From contig JAESIW010000207.1 in the NCBI GenBank assembly GCA_016802295.1, positions 141,978-205,977 of the forward strand: DNA of 64,000 nucleotides, read 5' to 3'. Under the pieces are notes generated by a model. The model made no database searches and was not told the DNA's origin. It saw only the letters and a program-made list of their open reading frames with translations. The position numbers and the translations under genes are program-made. Positions 11,113 through 20,513 of the stretch are shown here, in pieces; positions within the stretch are counted from its first letter, which is position 1; the number at the start of each line of letters is the position of its first letter. The stretch is from Brachionus rotundiformis (Eukaryota; Rotifera; Eurotatoria; Ploima; Brachionidae).

Positions 11113-12666
11113 ATGTTTGGCAGAAAAATAAATGGATTTGAAAATTGGGTAGATGAAAAGGAAAGTCAACAATCCTTAGAGCTACTGAAGAGAGCAATGC
11201 AAATAAAAAACATGAATGAAATCGAAATACCAAAGGCCAAACAAAACATTGAGAAATCTCAAGAAATCCAAAGAAGAACGCAAAATAAAGAAAAGAACAT
11301 TATCCTGGAGTCGTTAGAGCCTAATAGTAAAGTTTTTCTAAAAGTCTCAATGATTCAAGGTAAGTTAGAACCACGATTTAGAGGACCTTTTACAGTGGTT
11401 AGAAGAATTAGAACACCTTTACTAAATTGTGCAAGATCTTTAGAAGAGATACAATTAATGGAATACAAAAATTATTTCGTATTAGGAATGAGTAAGTATT
11501 TAGTGGATGGCTATGGTTTTAAGTGTACTAAAAAAGAAGTGAAAATCACGACTTTTAAATCGTTCTTCGGGGCAAGATCAATGAACAGACATACATCAGA
11601 TGAAGTAATTTCAAAAGAAGAATGCTTGGCCATGGTTATATCAAAGACATGTCACAATAATCAAATGATATGCGACGGGGAGCATTGTAACTTTGAAGGG
11701 GAACCTTATTTTGAATATAAGTGGCTACAGGAAAGAGTGTATGTCTCATACCAATGTTCCACAACTAAAATTCAAATAAGAGGGTACTCTCTAAATGACA
11801 GGCTTTTTGAGAGGGCAAATAACCAATGCACAGCGAAAGATCTCTATTGCCAAGTTAACAAATCGACGTATATTTGGAACTCTGATATAATTCACGAATG
11901 TCCTTTAAGATACGTGGAGAAGAAGAAATTCAAAATTGATGGAAAAGTAGCCATTGCTGAAAATCAACTTTTTCAAATAGAAAAGAAAGTCGTATATTGT
12001 AATAAAAGTTTATGGTCAACTTCAGAAGGATTATACCTCACAGAGGATAAGTCGGCTGTCGACTTAATCCCTATAAGCAACGACATCAATTTTGAACTAG
12101 ATCTAATTCTTTCTGATTTCGACTCTAAATATTATGGCCTTCTTCAAATAATAAATAAACTATCTGGGAAGGTTCATCAGAAATACTGTATCATGTTAAA
12201 TATCATAATAAACGACTTTAGGGAGGATAAAGAAAATTTCCTTAAAATTGAAAACAATACGATCATTTATAATAATTATGGAGAACTCGTTGTATCTAAA
12301 TGTCAAAAAGTAGACAACATTGAGATCATTACACAAGAGAAGAACTTCAAACACATCCAAATAACATTCAAATTAAATAATGACTCTAGACACGGTTTCC
12401 TTACAAAAAATGGAATTATAACTAATCAATCGGAAATATCATATTCAGTAAAACCAAGGTATTTCAGCATTTTGTCAGGGAAAATCAAAATTTCAAAAAC
12501 AGGACTTAAAGTGGACTTCCTTGAGTCAAATAGACAGGTTTATGTATATAGGTTTGGCATTAATTCATATAATTATAGTTTGAATATGAGTCATAATCCG
12601 GAAATATTAAATAACCTTGATCTAAAAAAGGAAATCGACAAATATATTATTCAAAATGAAGCTTAA
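11113..12666 (+). CDS. Integrase C-terminus fused in frame to an env-like glycoprotein
   Basis: The frame opens with the end of the integrase core (MFGRK) and a C-terminal domain ending in FRGPFTVVRR at about residue 98. From about residue 125 (near 11,488) it becomes a cysteine-rich ectodomain: DGYGFKC, a TTF..FFG block, EEC, a CDGEHC pair, further spaced cysteines and several N-X-S/T sites. No signal peptide is visible before it; a fusion glycoprotein needs one, so either splicing supplies it or it was lost. The cysteine and glycine-aromatic spacing at its start recalls class III (rhabdovirus-like) fusion proteins; this is inference from pattern only. It ends at TAA 12,664-12,666, and the same frame continues directly into the membrane anchor. 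Confidence 0.6.
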   Translation: MFGRKINGFENWVDEKESQQSLELLKRAMQIKNMNEIEIPKAKQNIEKSQEIQRRTQNKEKNIILESLEPNSKVFLKVSMIQGKLEPRFRGPFTVVRRIRTPLLNCARSLEEIQLMEYKNYFVLGMSKYLVDGYGFKCTKKEVKITTFKSFFGARSMNRHTSDEVISKEECLAMVISKTCHNNQMICDGEHCNFEGEPYFEYKWLQERVYVSYQCSTTKIQIRGYSLNDRLFERANNQCTAKDLYCQVNKSTYIWNSDIIHECPLRYVEKKKFKIDGKVAIAENQLFQIEKKVVYCNKSLWSTSEGLYLTEDKSAVDLIPISNDINFELDLILSDFDSKYYGLLQIINKLSGKVHQKYCIMLNIIINDFREDKENFLKIENNTIIYNNYGELVVSKCQKVDNIEIITQEKNFKHIQITFKLNNDSRHGFLTKNGIITNQSEISYSVKPRYFSILSGKIKISKTGLKVDFLESNRQVYVYRFGINSYNYSLNMSHNPEILNNLDLKKEIDKYIIQNEA

Positions 12667-12975
12667 ATGATTATGCAGTCGGCGAAAGATGATTTCTTCT
12701 CTAGTGAAACATCAAATTTCATAAAGAGTATTGTTAGTAATATAACAGAGTGGTCAAAAAGCTTAAAATTTTGGATAATTACATCAACGAGTGTAGGTTT
12801 AATAGTTCTGAGCTTTATCATGTGTTGTGGCTTACGACGAAGGCTTGGAAGAAAAGCCAAAAGAAACGGAACAAGACAAGCCAATAATTTGATTCCATTA
12901 TCAGACCAACTGAAAATGATTTACCAATTGGAAAAGGTTAATTCTAAAATGTCAATCAAAGAAACAAAACTTTAA
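12667..12975 (+). CDS. Env membrane anchor and cytoplasmic tail
   Basis: This lies in frame with, and immediately after, the stop of the env-like frame. It has about 35 hydrophilic residues, then one hydrophobic segment (WIITSTSVGLIVLSFIMCCG, about residues 37-56), then an arginine/lysine-rich tail. This is the topology of a type I viral envelope anchor. With the stop in place the ectodomain would be secreted and the anchor not translated, so the env is probably non-functional in this copy. Confidence 0.65.
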   Translation: MIMQSAKDDFFSSETSNFIKSIVSNITEWSKSLKFWIITSTSVGLIVLSFIMCCGLRRRLGRKAKRNGTRQANNLIPLSDQLKMIYQLEKVNSKMSIKETKL

Positions 12976-12989
12976 ATTCGGGACGAATT

Positions 12990-13008
12990 TTTTCGACCGA
13001 GGGGCATA
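12990..13008 (+). promoter_or_regulatory. Polypurine tract before the 3' LTR
   Basis: A purine-rich GACCGAGGGGCATA precedes TGTGATATG of the 3' LTR, the place where plus-strand priming occurs. The purine run is short. Confidence 0.5.
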
Positions 13009-13151
13009 TGTGATATGACACGTAGCCAAAGATTATTCTAAAATATTATATAATTATTAAATAACTATTATATTAAATATTATATAATTAATAAGATATA
13101 TAATAAAATTATTAAATAACGATCCACTTTTAACTATCCACAAGCCTCACA
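13009..13151 (+). repeat. 3' LTR, shortened to 143 bp
   Basis: It has the same first 40 and last 55 or so bases as the 5' LTR, but the middle (including the TATA region) is missing and replaced by AT repeats, so it is about half as long. Confidence 0.85.
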
Positions 13152-13155
13152 TATC

Positions 13156-13900
13156 TATTATATTTTAAACTAATTATCCAAATAAAACACTTTTCTACGT
13201 TAATTAATTTTCAATGTTTTGATTCTATGTTTTTCTTGAATCAAAAAAACTTGAATATTTTCATTTTACCAATTAAAAAATTCCTGCTGAGCTTTTAAAA
13301 TTGCTTAAAGATCCAAGTTGCAGTAATTACCACTACTAGATGAAATTTTAAATTTTAATAGTTGGAATTTTCGAACCATTTTCATTCTAACAAATTCAAA
13401 TTTGTCGAGTATTATTATGACAAAAATTAATTAGACATGTATTATGTCGCCGCACATTTTTTTGACTAGTCAAAATTTAAAAAAAAAATTTTCATTTTCC
13501 TATTGCAAATGGACCAATTGATTCAAGCTTTGAAAAAATTAGTATCTTTCAGTCCCAAAAGAAAAAAAAGGATGGCATTATTAGTTTTTTATTGAAAAAT
13601 GACAACGACTTTGAATATAAACAAAGTTATCAGGCTGTATTTGGCATGATAATCTGGCTTTCCAACAATTCAGATTTTTATCCGAGTTGTCCAGGAAAGG
13701 TTACAACAATTGATCATCGACGTCCTATTTCAATCAAAAATCAACATTCGAAAGAATGTAATAGCCAAAATCAAAGATATGGAATTCAAAAATCCAAATT
13801 ATTTATATTTTTAGACGATACCTGGTACGGAGACAACAAGAAACAAAGAATTAACTACCGAAAAAATTTAATTTTATTGGAAAGCTTGTAATGTTTAATC
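13156..13900 (+). other. AT-rich spacer with a weak coding-like frame at 13,592-13,891
   Basis: A 99-codon open frame (first codon TTG) reads through YQAVFGMIIWLSNNSDFYP and PGKVTTIDHRRPIS. It has a less AT-biased composition than the flanks and the frame is open further upstream, so it may be part of a decayed transposon gene. No family was recognised. The rest of the spacer shows nothing. Confidence 0.2.
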
Positions 13901-14189
13901 AACTGTTTAGTCTTCATATTTTGAAAAAAGGTCTGGACCGTTAGTTTATGGTCTTTTAACAAGTAAACAAGAAGCTTATTAGTAAAAATTGGTGATATAC
14001 TTACTGATTTCAAAGAAGAAAAAAGAATTTAGTATTTGAAAAATATTTCTTTATTAATTGAATATTAATTGATTAATTGATTTTTTTAACTTAACTAATT
14101 AAACCTTGTCAAATTTGTTTCTGGTACATTTGATTCTAAAAAAAGATCATCAACAATATATTTTTATTAATTATTATGCAAAAATTTAT

Positions 14190-15039
14190 CTATTTATGGC
14201 AATAAAATCCTTTGGCCCTTTCAACCTTTCTGACCCTACTGGTAAAAGAATCTACGGCTCTTATGATTTCTAAAGTCGGTATTTTACTTATTTCCCTCTT
14301 GATTTCTTCTATAAATGAGTTACGATTCGAAAACTTATTGCATTTCATTCTGGTAACCACTACGTTCCAAAAATAAAAGTCGCATGGATTTAAATCAGGT
14401 GAATTCGGTGGCCACTTGTCTTTTTTTATAAATTTAAAGAGATTATTCTCACAATATCTCTGACAAATTTTTGCTGTGTGAGGTGATGCTTGTCGCTCCA
14501 TGTTCAGTCAAATAGATCCAAACCATTACAGACAGAGAGTTTTTTGATACACCATAGAATCCTTAAAAATAATAATATATAAAAAATAATATCAATTAAT
14601 TTTATTAATATTTTAAAAGCAACTTTTTTTAATATGTGACTCAGTCAATAGTGGAATTTTCCTCTTTTTATAAGCCTTTAAATTAAAAATTAAATTTTTT
14701 TGATAAAATTAAGATTTTTAAGACAATTACTTTAAGTTTTAATTCTTTACGAATAGTAACTACCGAACCGACCGAAAAATTCAACTTTTTACTGACTTTT
14801 CTTGTTGTAAAATCTTTCAGGAGACGTTTTACTTTCTTATTATTTGAACTGGTAACACCAGAACGAGGTCTACCAGATTTTTTCGTATTATGAGTTTTAC
14901 TAAAGTCTTTGTATTCCTTATTCTATTTTCGAATTGTCCTTAAACTTAAGCGGCGGCCGATAATTTCATAAATTTCCGATGTCGACTTTCCAGCTTGAAA
15001 GTTTTGGATAGCGAGTTCGCGTAAACATACTTTAGCCAT
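14190..15039 (-). pseudogene. Tc1/mariner-type transposase, broken
   Basis: On the minus strand the protein starts at 15,039 with a helix-turn-helix DNA-binding part (MAKVCLRELAIQNFQAGKST, then a stop, then GRPRSGVTSSNN and TTRKVSKKLNFSVGSVVTIRK). It continues with KRKIPLLTESHIKKS near 14,660 and ends in the open frame 14,501-14,190 with SPHTAKICQRYCENN and WPPNSPDLNPCDFYFWNVV, the third catalytic block. The stretch with the first catalytic aspartate (about 14,510-14,630) is lost, the second aspartate block is altered, and there are at least two stops and frame changes. It cannot encode an active enzyme. Terminal repeats were not identified. Confidence 0.75.
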
Positions 15040-15900
15040 TTTAAAATATATATTGGTGATTTTTTTTTAATAATTGATAGAAAATAATAATTTAACTAAA
15101 AGTTTTAAATTAATTCAAAATTCAAAATTTTAAATTTGAAAAAATTCAAGACTAATGCATAATTTAGTTAATTTAATTTCAAAAATCCAAAGTACCACCA
15201 CTTGGTACTTGAAAATAAGAAAATAAGTTCCAAATAAAATTTTAACTCTTTTGTATTTTAAACGACTATGTATCAAAATATAAAAAAGAAAATTATAGAG
15301 AATTTTTTCCTCATAAAAAAACATAGAAAATCAATATAAATAATGGTAAATGCATCTTTAGGTTTTTGAGTCTTTAATCAGATATTGATATTGATAATCA
15401 TTTAGAAGTATTTTTTTTAATTAATAATAATCTTGTGATAGTAAAAAGTTAATGCTTTTTCATCTATTTTGAGAACAGGATAATTTTTTTACATTTTTAT
15501 TTAAAAAAAATTATATTGTAGATTTATTTAATTCAGACGGTTGAATACGTCGATTCTGGTCCTTCTTTTAATTGTTTTAACTTTTTGTTTAACTAAACTT
15601 TTATTTTTTATTATTTTTATTTAAATTAAGAATTCGGATACGAATTTATATTTTTTATTTTTTAATCACAAGTTTTTCTCTTTAATTAATTAAAAATTTT
15701 GTTATATGTTTTTATTCCTTTATTATGTTTTTCACAGTTTTAAATGCTTGGTTATACATGTCACATGAATTTTGGTCAAAATAAGATAAAAATAATATTA
15801 TTTAAGAATAAAGATATTACTTTATTTCTGAAGCTCTTTAAGTCAAATTTTTGCTTAACGTGCCTAATTTGTAGATAAGAACTATGATGAAATTTCAATT
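15040..15900. other. AT-rich intergenic stretch, no gene seen
   Basis: Only low-complexity AT sequence; the minus-strand frame at 15,130-15,324 encodes an unrecognisable hydrophobic peptide. Confidence 0.4.
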
Positions 15901-15915
15901 TCTCAAAAAATTAAA

Positions 15916-16397
15916 ATGGACAGCCCGATTGAAATACTGCAAGAATTCATTGTTGAGACAAAAGCAGCTATTAGCATATTAGAAATGAAAAAGACTGAAA
16001 TCGAAAATCATCACAATATTTGCAATGTAACTCGCACGTGAGAACATCTGTATCCACTGCTGGTGCAGGTCTTTTAGTTGGTGCTTTAGTGCTCACTCCT
16101 TTCACTGGTTGAACATCAATTGTAGCAGCTACTGGTATGGGTTCATTGTTTGGAATTGGTGGAGCATTAGTCAGCGTTGGAACTGAAGCGTATGACTTTT
16201 TCGCCTCAAAAGCATTCACTGAACAAATTACCATGGTCTCCGAAGGCAAAAACAATATCGGAAACAAAACAGGAGAACAATCTGCATTATTTGTATTAAA
16301 AAGAGGAATAAATGCTACCAATACTACCAATACACAAAAAAACATCCAAATACACTTCAAATTGAAGAAATTTCAACAAGCATTAAAAATTAATTAA
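15916..16397 (+). pseudogene. Apolipoprotein-L-like pseudogene fragment
   Basis: A start at 15,916 gives MDSPIEILQEFIVETKAAIS and then a helix with HHNICNVTR before a stop. Two bases out of frame, the sequence continues with STAGAGLLVGALVLTPFTG, a TGA near 16,110, and TSIVAATGMGSLFGIGGALVS. This is the ApoL pattern: an amphipathic helix, an N-x-x pair, then a glycine/alanine-rich membrane hairpin with L.PFT in its loop. ApoL proteins insert in membranes and act in lipid and cell-death or immune pathways; here a frameshift and a stop make function unlikely. The assignment is from pattern only. The frame ends where the large inverted repeat begins. Confidence 0.5.
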
Positions 16398-17190
16398 TTT
16401 ACTTAGACTCTTAATAAATGTTTTAGTGATAATGATATAACTGATCATATTACCATATTTCCTCGTTCGATAATGCTGCAGTAAAAGATAAGACATGAAA
16501 ATAATAATTTTTTTAGCATGGGTGAAATGTACTTTGATGCATTTTCCAAAAGCTTTTAGTGCTGCACAATCAAACGAGGGAAAACGGTATTGAAATAAAA
16601 AAATAAAATCATTAACACCAAAAAAATTCTTATAAAATAAGTTAAAATTAAATTTTGTGTTCAAGAATTAATTTATCTGTGATACCAATAAACAACCACT
16701 TTGATGAAATCACCTTTCACCTATTTTAATTAATATTTTTTAAATGATTTTATCAATTAAATCGAAATTTCTCTTAACTTTTTGATGGCTTATTTGATTT
16801 ATTTTAGATCATTTTTGTTAGTATCAAAAAAAGTTAAGCCTTTTTTATTTTGATTTATAATTAATAAAAATTCAAAGTCTTACTATCAGTTTACAGAAAC
16901 CATCCTTACGTATTCTAATTTAAAATACTTTATAGTAAATAAACCTTCCAAATCAAATTTCTTTTAAAAAAAATTACATTAATGTAGTAGTATTAGTAGT
17001 ACATTAATGTAGTAGAAGTAGATAAGTTGTAGGGATGGTTGTATCCCAAGCAGTAGTGTTCGTAAACGCTCTGCTATGACAGCCTGTGGCGCAGTTGTTT
17101 GATGATTTTATAAATTGAATTTCTTTCTGATTTGTATAAATTAAGATAAAATGGATAACTGTCAGTTGAGCAATATATCTGATTTGTCGA
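16385..17190 (-). repeat. Left arm of a large inverted repeat
   Basis: This about 800 bp segment reappears inverted at about 18,905-19,645. Shared landmarks are the outer end TTAATTAATTTACTTAG, a segment with GCTGCAG, the sequence around ACGTAAGGATGG (reverse orientation), a TAC-repeat tail and the LINE end read backwards (CAGTAGTGTTCGTAAACGC). Indels separate the arms, so the duplication is not recent. The identical open frames in the two arms (16,383-16,664 minus and 19,359-19,694 plus) are part of the repeat, not evidence of a gene. Confidence 0.8.
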
Positions 17191-17414
17191 TGAAAATTAT
17201 ATATATAAACAAGGAACTCGTCAATGTTTGGGAAAGCGGTGGATCAATTTGGTGAAGTGACAGGATCTAGTGAAGTAGGCTTGAGTCGGAGCGAAACTCA
17301 AACTCAACATATTTAAGTCAGTCCGAATTCTAAATCCTATGATAAATAAACCCTCTTATGAATCTTAAATTATAAACTTTGGAAGATTTTTTTTAATTTT
17401 CTTTTTTTTTAAGC

Positions 17415-17590
17415 CGGGGAGGATGTAGTATCCTAGAGCTAATGCTTATTTTATTGTACATTTGAGGAAACATTCTAAAATGTTTTAGTTTCAGAAGCCT
17501 TACTATACCACATCCTCTATGCATGACTCGTGTTATATAATTTTGTCAATTTTTGTAAGCCAAAGCTAACAAATATAATTACAGTTGTAA
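17415..17590 (+). repeat. Possible LTR remnant with polypurine tract
   Basis: A purine tract AAGCCGGGGAGGA is followed by TGTAGTATCCTAGAGC and, about 160 bases later, ATATAATTACA. TG...CA ends after a purine tract are what a 3' LTR looks like. No second copy exists in the window, so this is only suggestive. Confidence 0.3.
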
Positions 17591-17599
17591 ACCATGAAT

Positions 17600-17632
<33 letters not shown>

Positions 17633-17634
17633 TA
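17600..17634. repeat. (AAT)n microsatellite, 3' tail of a LINE
   Basis: About eleven AAT units. They lie directly downstream (on the minus strand) of the LINE end at 17,640-18,155, so they are best read as its 3' tail repeat. Confidence 0.7.
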
Positions 17635-17639
17635 AGTTA

Positions 17640-18155
17640 CAACAAGCTAGCAAGCTAGACTTGCGAAGATGAGAAACAGTAGGATCCCATCTATGGTAAC
17701 TGTGGTTTGTACATTATGTTCAGAGCACAGTCACTACCAGCTCTGCCTACATCACTCTGAAGATTGAATATTCCTTAGATCACCATTCCCTTTGAATGGA
17801 TTTTCCCGAGTCTCAGGAATTCATCCATGGTAGGTTTCTCCTTTCGTCTGTACTTATCTAGTCTGTTCTTAAATTGGTTCACGGATGTGGAGCTTCTTCT
17901 TGTTCTACCGTTGACTTTAATAGACGGGGCTATGTGCCAGTTTACAATGTTGGTGCCTGTGTAACATTTATAGAATTGAATAAGATCACCTCTCGTCCTC
18001 CTGTCCTCCAGGGAGGTCAGATTTAGTTTCACTAGTTTCTTACTGTAGTAAAGGTTTTTAAACTGTTTGACCAGTTTCGTAGCTCTCCTTTGAACATTCT
18101 CTATGGTGATGTCTCTCCATGCCACAACGGCGTATTCTAAAATAAATCTTTTAAA
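17640..18155 (-). mobile_element. CR1/jockey-like LINE, 5'-truncated 3' end
   Basis: On the minus strand the end of an RT-bearing ORF2 reads LEYAVVAWRDITIENVQRRA, then LNLTSLEDRRTRGDLIQFYK and a closing VNQFKNRLDKYR, stopping at 17,775. The LEYA.VVW, VQRRATKL and L..RR.RGDLI blocks are hallmarks of the C-terminus of CR1/jockey-clade elements. A short 3' untranslated region (17,640-17,774) and the (TTA)n tail follow. Everything upstream of about 18,155, including the catalytic RT, is missing, the usual result of aborted target-primed reverse transcription. Confidence 0.8.
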
Positions 18156-18414
18156 CCAAAGCCGGCTTGGTTTTGAATATTACAAATAAAAAGTTTGATT
18201 CTATGAAAAATATCTTTTAAAGAAAAATTAGCGCTTCATTCAATTGATTTAAAGACGCGACACTTTATTTTTTACTGTAAGAGTAAGACTGTTGTCATGT
18301 CTTTTGTAAATTTTTGTTTATAAAATGAAGAACCGCAAAATTTTAACATGATGAACCGGTTTTGATTTTTGGTCCAGTACAACCATGTTAAATTTTAAAA
18401 GTAATTTATATATA

Positions 18415-18605
18415 TATAGTATATTAATAATTATATATGTATAATATGTATGATTTATATATGAAAAACTATGAAAATTAATTAATTTACTTAGGCTATT
18501 AATAAATTGCTTAGTGATAATGATATAGCTGATGATATTACCGTATTTTCTGGTTCGATAATGCTGCAGTAAAAGCTAAGACATGAAAATAAATTTTTTA
18601 GCATT
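18415..18605 (+). repeat. Third partial copy of the inverted-repeat outer end
   Basis: TATGAAAATTAATTAATTTAC and the following 120 bases (through GATAATGCTGCAGTAAAAG) match the outer end of the 16,385 arm in direct orientation and the 19,690 end in inverse orientation. It stops at about 18,605. The repeat family therefore has at least three copies within 3.3 kb. Confidence 0.75.
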
Positions 18606-18689
18606 GACTCTTTTAAATAAATAAGTAAAATTATTCAGTTGATAATTAAATACTAGTACAATCTTAATCAGCTAATTCTTTTCCATCGA

Positions 18690-19065
18690 TTGTTTAATAA
18701 TAAAAAGAAGAAGAATTTGCTTGCTTTGAATAATCTAGACTGCCCAGCAGGTGGTACCAGAAGTGGTAGTTTAAAATTGGAAAGGGAGCTTATAAAAAAC
18801 TTTGACGCAAGATGTCATTTTTTTACCAATCGAACTGCCAGGTACTGGAATTTACTTGATGAGGCAACAAGAAAAATTGCCGATACAAATACTTTTAAAA
18901 AAGAATTGATAAATTGCTCAACTGACAGTTATCTATTTTACCTTATTTATACAAATCAAAAAGCAATTCAATTTTTAAAATCGTCAAGCAGAGCGTTTAC
19001 GAACACTACTGCTTAGGAAACAACCATCCCTACAGCTCATCTATTACTACTACTACATTAATGTA
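18690..19065 (+). mobile_element. LINE 3' end (ORF2 C-terminus plus TAC tail)
   Basis: The open frame to 19,016 reads GGTRSGSLKLERE, then ARCHFFTNRTARYWNLLDEA and TNTFKKELIN. This is the C-terminal signature of jockey/CR1-like ORF2 proteins (R..FF..R....WN.LP.......F...L). It is followed by about 35 bases and a (TAC)n tail at about 19,045-19,062. The RT domain is absent. The last part of this element belongs to the right arm of the large inverted repeat. Confidence 0.75.
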
Positions 19066-19700
19066 AATTTTATTTAAAAAGAAACTTTATTTGGAAGGTT
19101 TATTTACTATAAAGTATTTTAAATTAGAATACGTAAGGATGGTTTCTGTAGGCTGATAGTAAGGCTTTGAATTTTTATCAATTAAAAATTAAAATAAAAG
19201 ACTTTTGATACTTATCTAAAATAAATCAAATAAGCCATCAAAAAGTTAAGAGAAATTTCGATTTAATTGATAAAATCATTTAAAAAATATTAATTAAAAT
19301 AGGTGAAAGGTGATTTCATCAAAGTGGTTGTTTATTGGTATCACAGATAAATTAATTCTTGAACACAAAATTTAATTTTAACTTATTTTATAAGAATTTT
19401 TTTGGTGTTAATGATTTTATTTTTTTATTTCAATACCGTTTTCCCTCGTTTGATTGTGCAGCACTAAAAGCTTTTGGAAAATGCATCAAAGTACATTTCA
19501 CCCATGCTAAAAAAATTATTATTTTCATGTCTTATCTTTTACTGCAGCATTATCGAACGAGGAAATATGGTAATATGATCAGTTATATCATTATCACTAA
19601 AACATTTATTAAGAGCCTAAGTAAATTAATTAATTTTCATAGTTTTTCATATATAATTCATACATATTATACAAATATAATTATATATATATAATTTTCA
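18905..19700 (+). repeat. Right arm of the large inverted repeat
   Basis: The reverse complement of 16,385-17,190, with a TAC tail, the region around ACGTAAGGATGG and the shared 94-codon open frame. A further AT-rich piece, TTTTCATCGACAAATC at 19,694-19,709, matches the inverse of 17,181-17,198, which is next to the inner end of the left arm. The rearrangement is therefore more complex than one simple inversion. Confidence 0.8.
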
Positions 19701-20290
19701 TCGACAAATCATAGTTTTTTATGATTTAAACTTTTTCGTAAAAACGAATGCTGTTTCTAAGTTTATGTTGTGTTGTTTAAGATTTTCTTATTTAGATATC
19801 TAGATACTCATATTTCGTTATTTTATTGTTTATGCAATAGAATTTATTCAAATTAAAATAAATTGAAAAGATAAAAATCAAAGCTTTTAGGTTTTTCCAT
19901 TTGAACCAATTTTTAAAAATTATAATTTATTGATCAATTAAGCATGTCAAAAAATGCATTTTTTAATTTAGATGTTTGTTTACATCAAGAACCAATTTTT
20001 ACCAATCTGTTAAGCTACAGGTTAATTTTATCAAAATTAATTTTAAATTTTAGATTTTTTTAATTAAATCATTTGAAAAATTGTGTCTAATTTGGTGTAA
20101 TCAATTTTATTTTATAAACTAATTTGTCATAATCGATTACTTTGAAAGCCCGACTCTGTGTCTTATGTTTGATTTTAAGAAAGATATAGCCAAACATATT
20201 TCCAATCAAAAATATCTGCATATAATTATTTCGAATTTTGAATAGTTGGAATTCTTTTTTGAATTGTTAGATAAAAAAATTGAACCATTC

Positions 20291-20300
20291 TATATAAATA
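20291..20300 (+). promoter_or_regulatory. TATA box of the 37-residue gene
   Basis: TATATAAATA lies 66 bases before the ATG at 20,366, a normal distance for a core promoter with a short leader. Confidence 0.6.
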
Positions 20301-20365
20301 AATGTATTTGAGTTTATATTTTTCATTTTTTCTTGTGATAAAGTTTTAAATAAAACAAATTCAAA

Positions 20366-20479
20366 ATGAACACGCCGATTACAATTGCCCCAACCATCAC
20401 TCAAGTGAATGCTGAAGAGGAAAAGCCAAAAAGAACTTTACGAGGAGCTTGCGGCGGTCACTGCTGTGGATGTTGTTAA
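20366..20479 (+). CDS. 37-residue protein with a Cys/Gly C-terminus
   Basis: ATG at 20,366 in the context TTCAAAATG, stop TAA 20,477-20,479. The N-terminal half is rich in T, I, P and V (MNTPITIAPTITQVNAEEE), the middle is basic (KPKRTLRG), and the end is CGGHCCGCC, five cysteines and a histidine within nine residues, which could bind a metal such as zinc or copper. There is no signal peptide or membrane segment. A TATA box at 20,291 and an AATAAA at 20,508-20,513 frame a complete tiny intronless transcription unit, the main reason to believe it. Coding composition (GAGGAGCTTGCGGCGG) is well above the AT-rich background. Function unknown; a metallothionein-like or structural role is only a guess. 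Confidence 0.6.
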   Translation: MNTPITIAPTITQVNAEEEKPKRTLRGACGGHCCGCC

Positions 20480-20507
20480 ATGTAAAATGTAAAATACTAA
20501 AGTAAAA

Positions 20508-20513
20508 AATAAA
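20508..20513 (+). terminator. Poly(A) signal of the 37-residue gene
   Basis: AATAAA, 29 bases after the stop codon and 5' of a T-rich stretch. Confidence 0.5.

Larger units (their letters stand above)
6478..13151 (+). mobile_element. Near-complete Ty3/gypsy element with an env-like frame, inactivated
   Basis: A 6.67 kb element bounded by TGTGA...TCACA LTR ends and flanked by a 4 bp target duplication TATC (6474-6477 and 13152-13155), the size expected for Ty3/gypsy. The order is LTR, primer site, gag with a zinc knuckle, protease, RT, RNase H, integrase, env-like frame, polypurine tract, LTR. Damage seen: an in-frame stop in gag (7311-7313), a 346 bp N gap before protease, an in-frame stop inside RNase H (9929-9931), a frameshift in the integrase core (about 10,960-10,990) and a stop just before the env membrane segment (12,664-12,666). 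The intact target duplication and few lesions suggest fairly recent insertion. Confidence 0.92.

Noticed and set aside
16383..16664. 94-codon frame on the minus strand repeated at 19,359-19,694 (plus)
   Set aside because: It is the same stretch of a non-coding inverted repeat; the peptide is Phe/Lys/Ile-rich with no motif and the copies differ by sequence drift, not by coding constraint.
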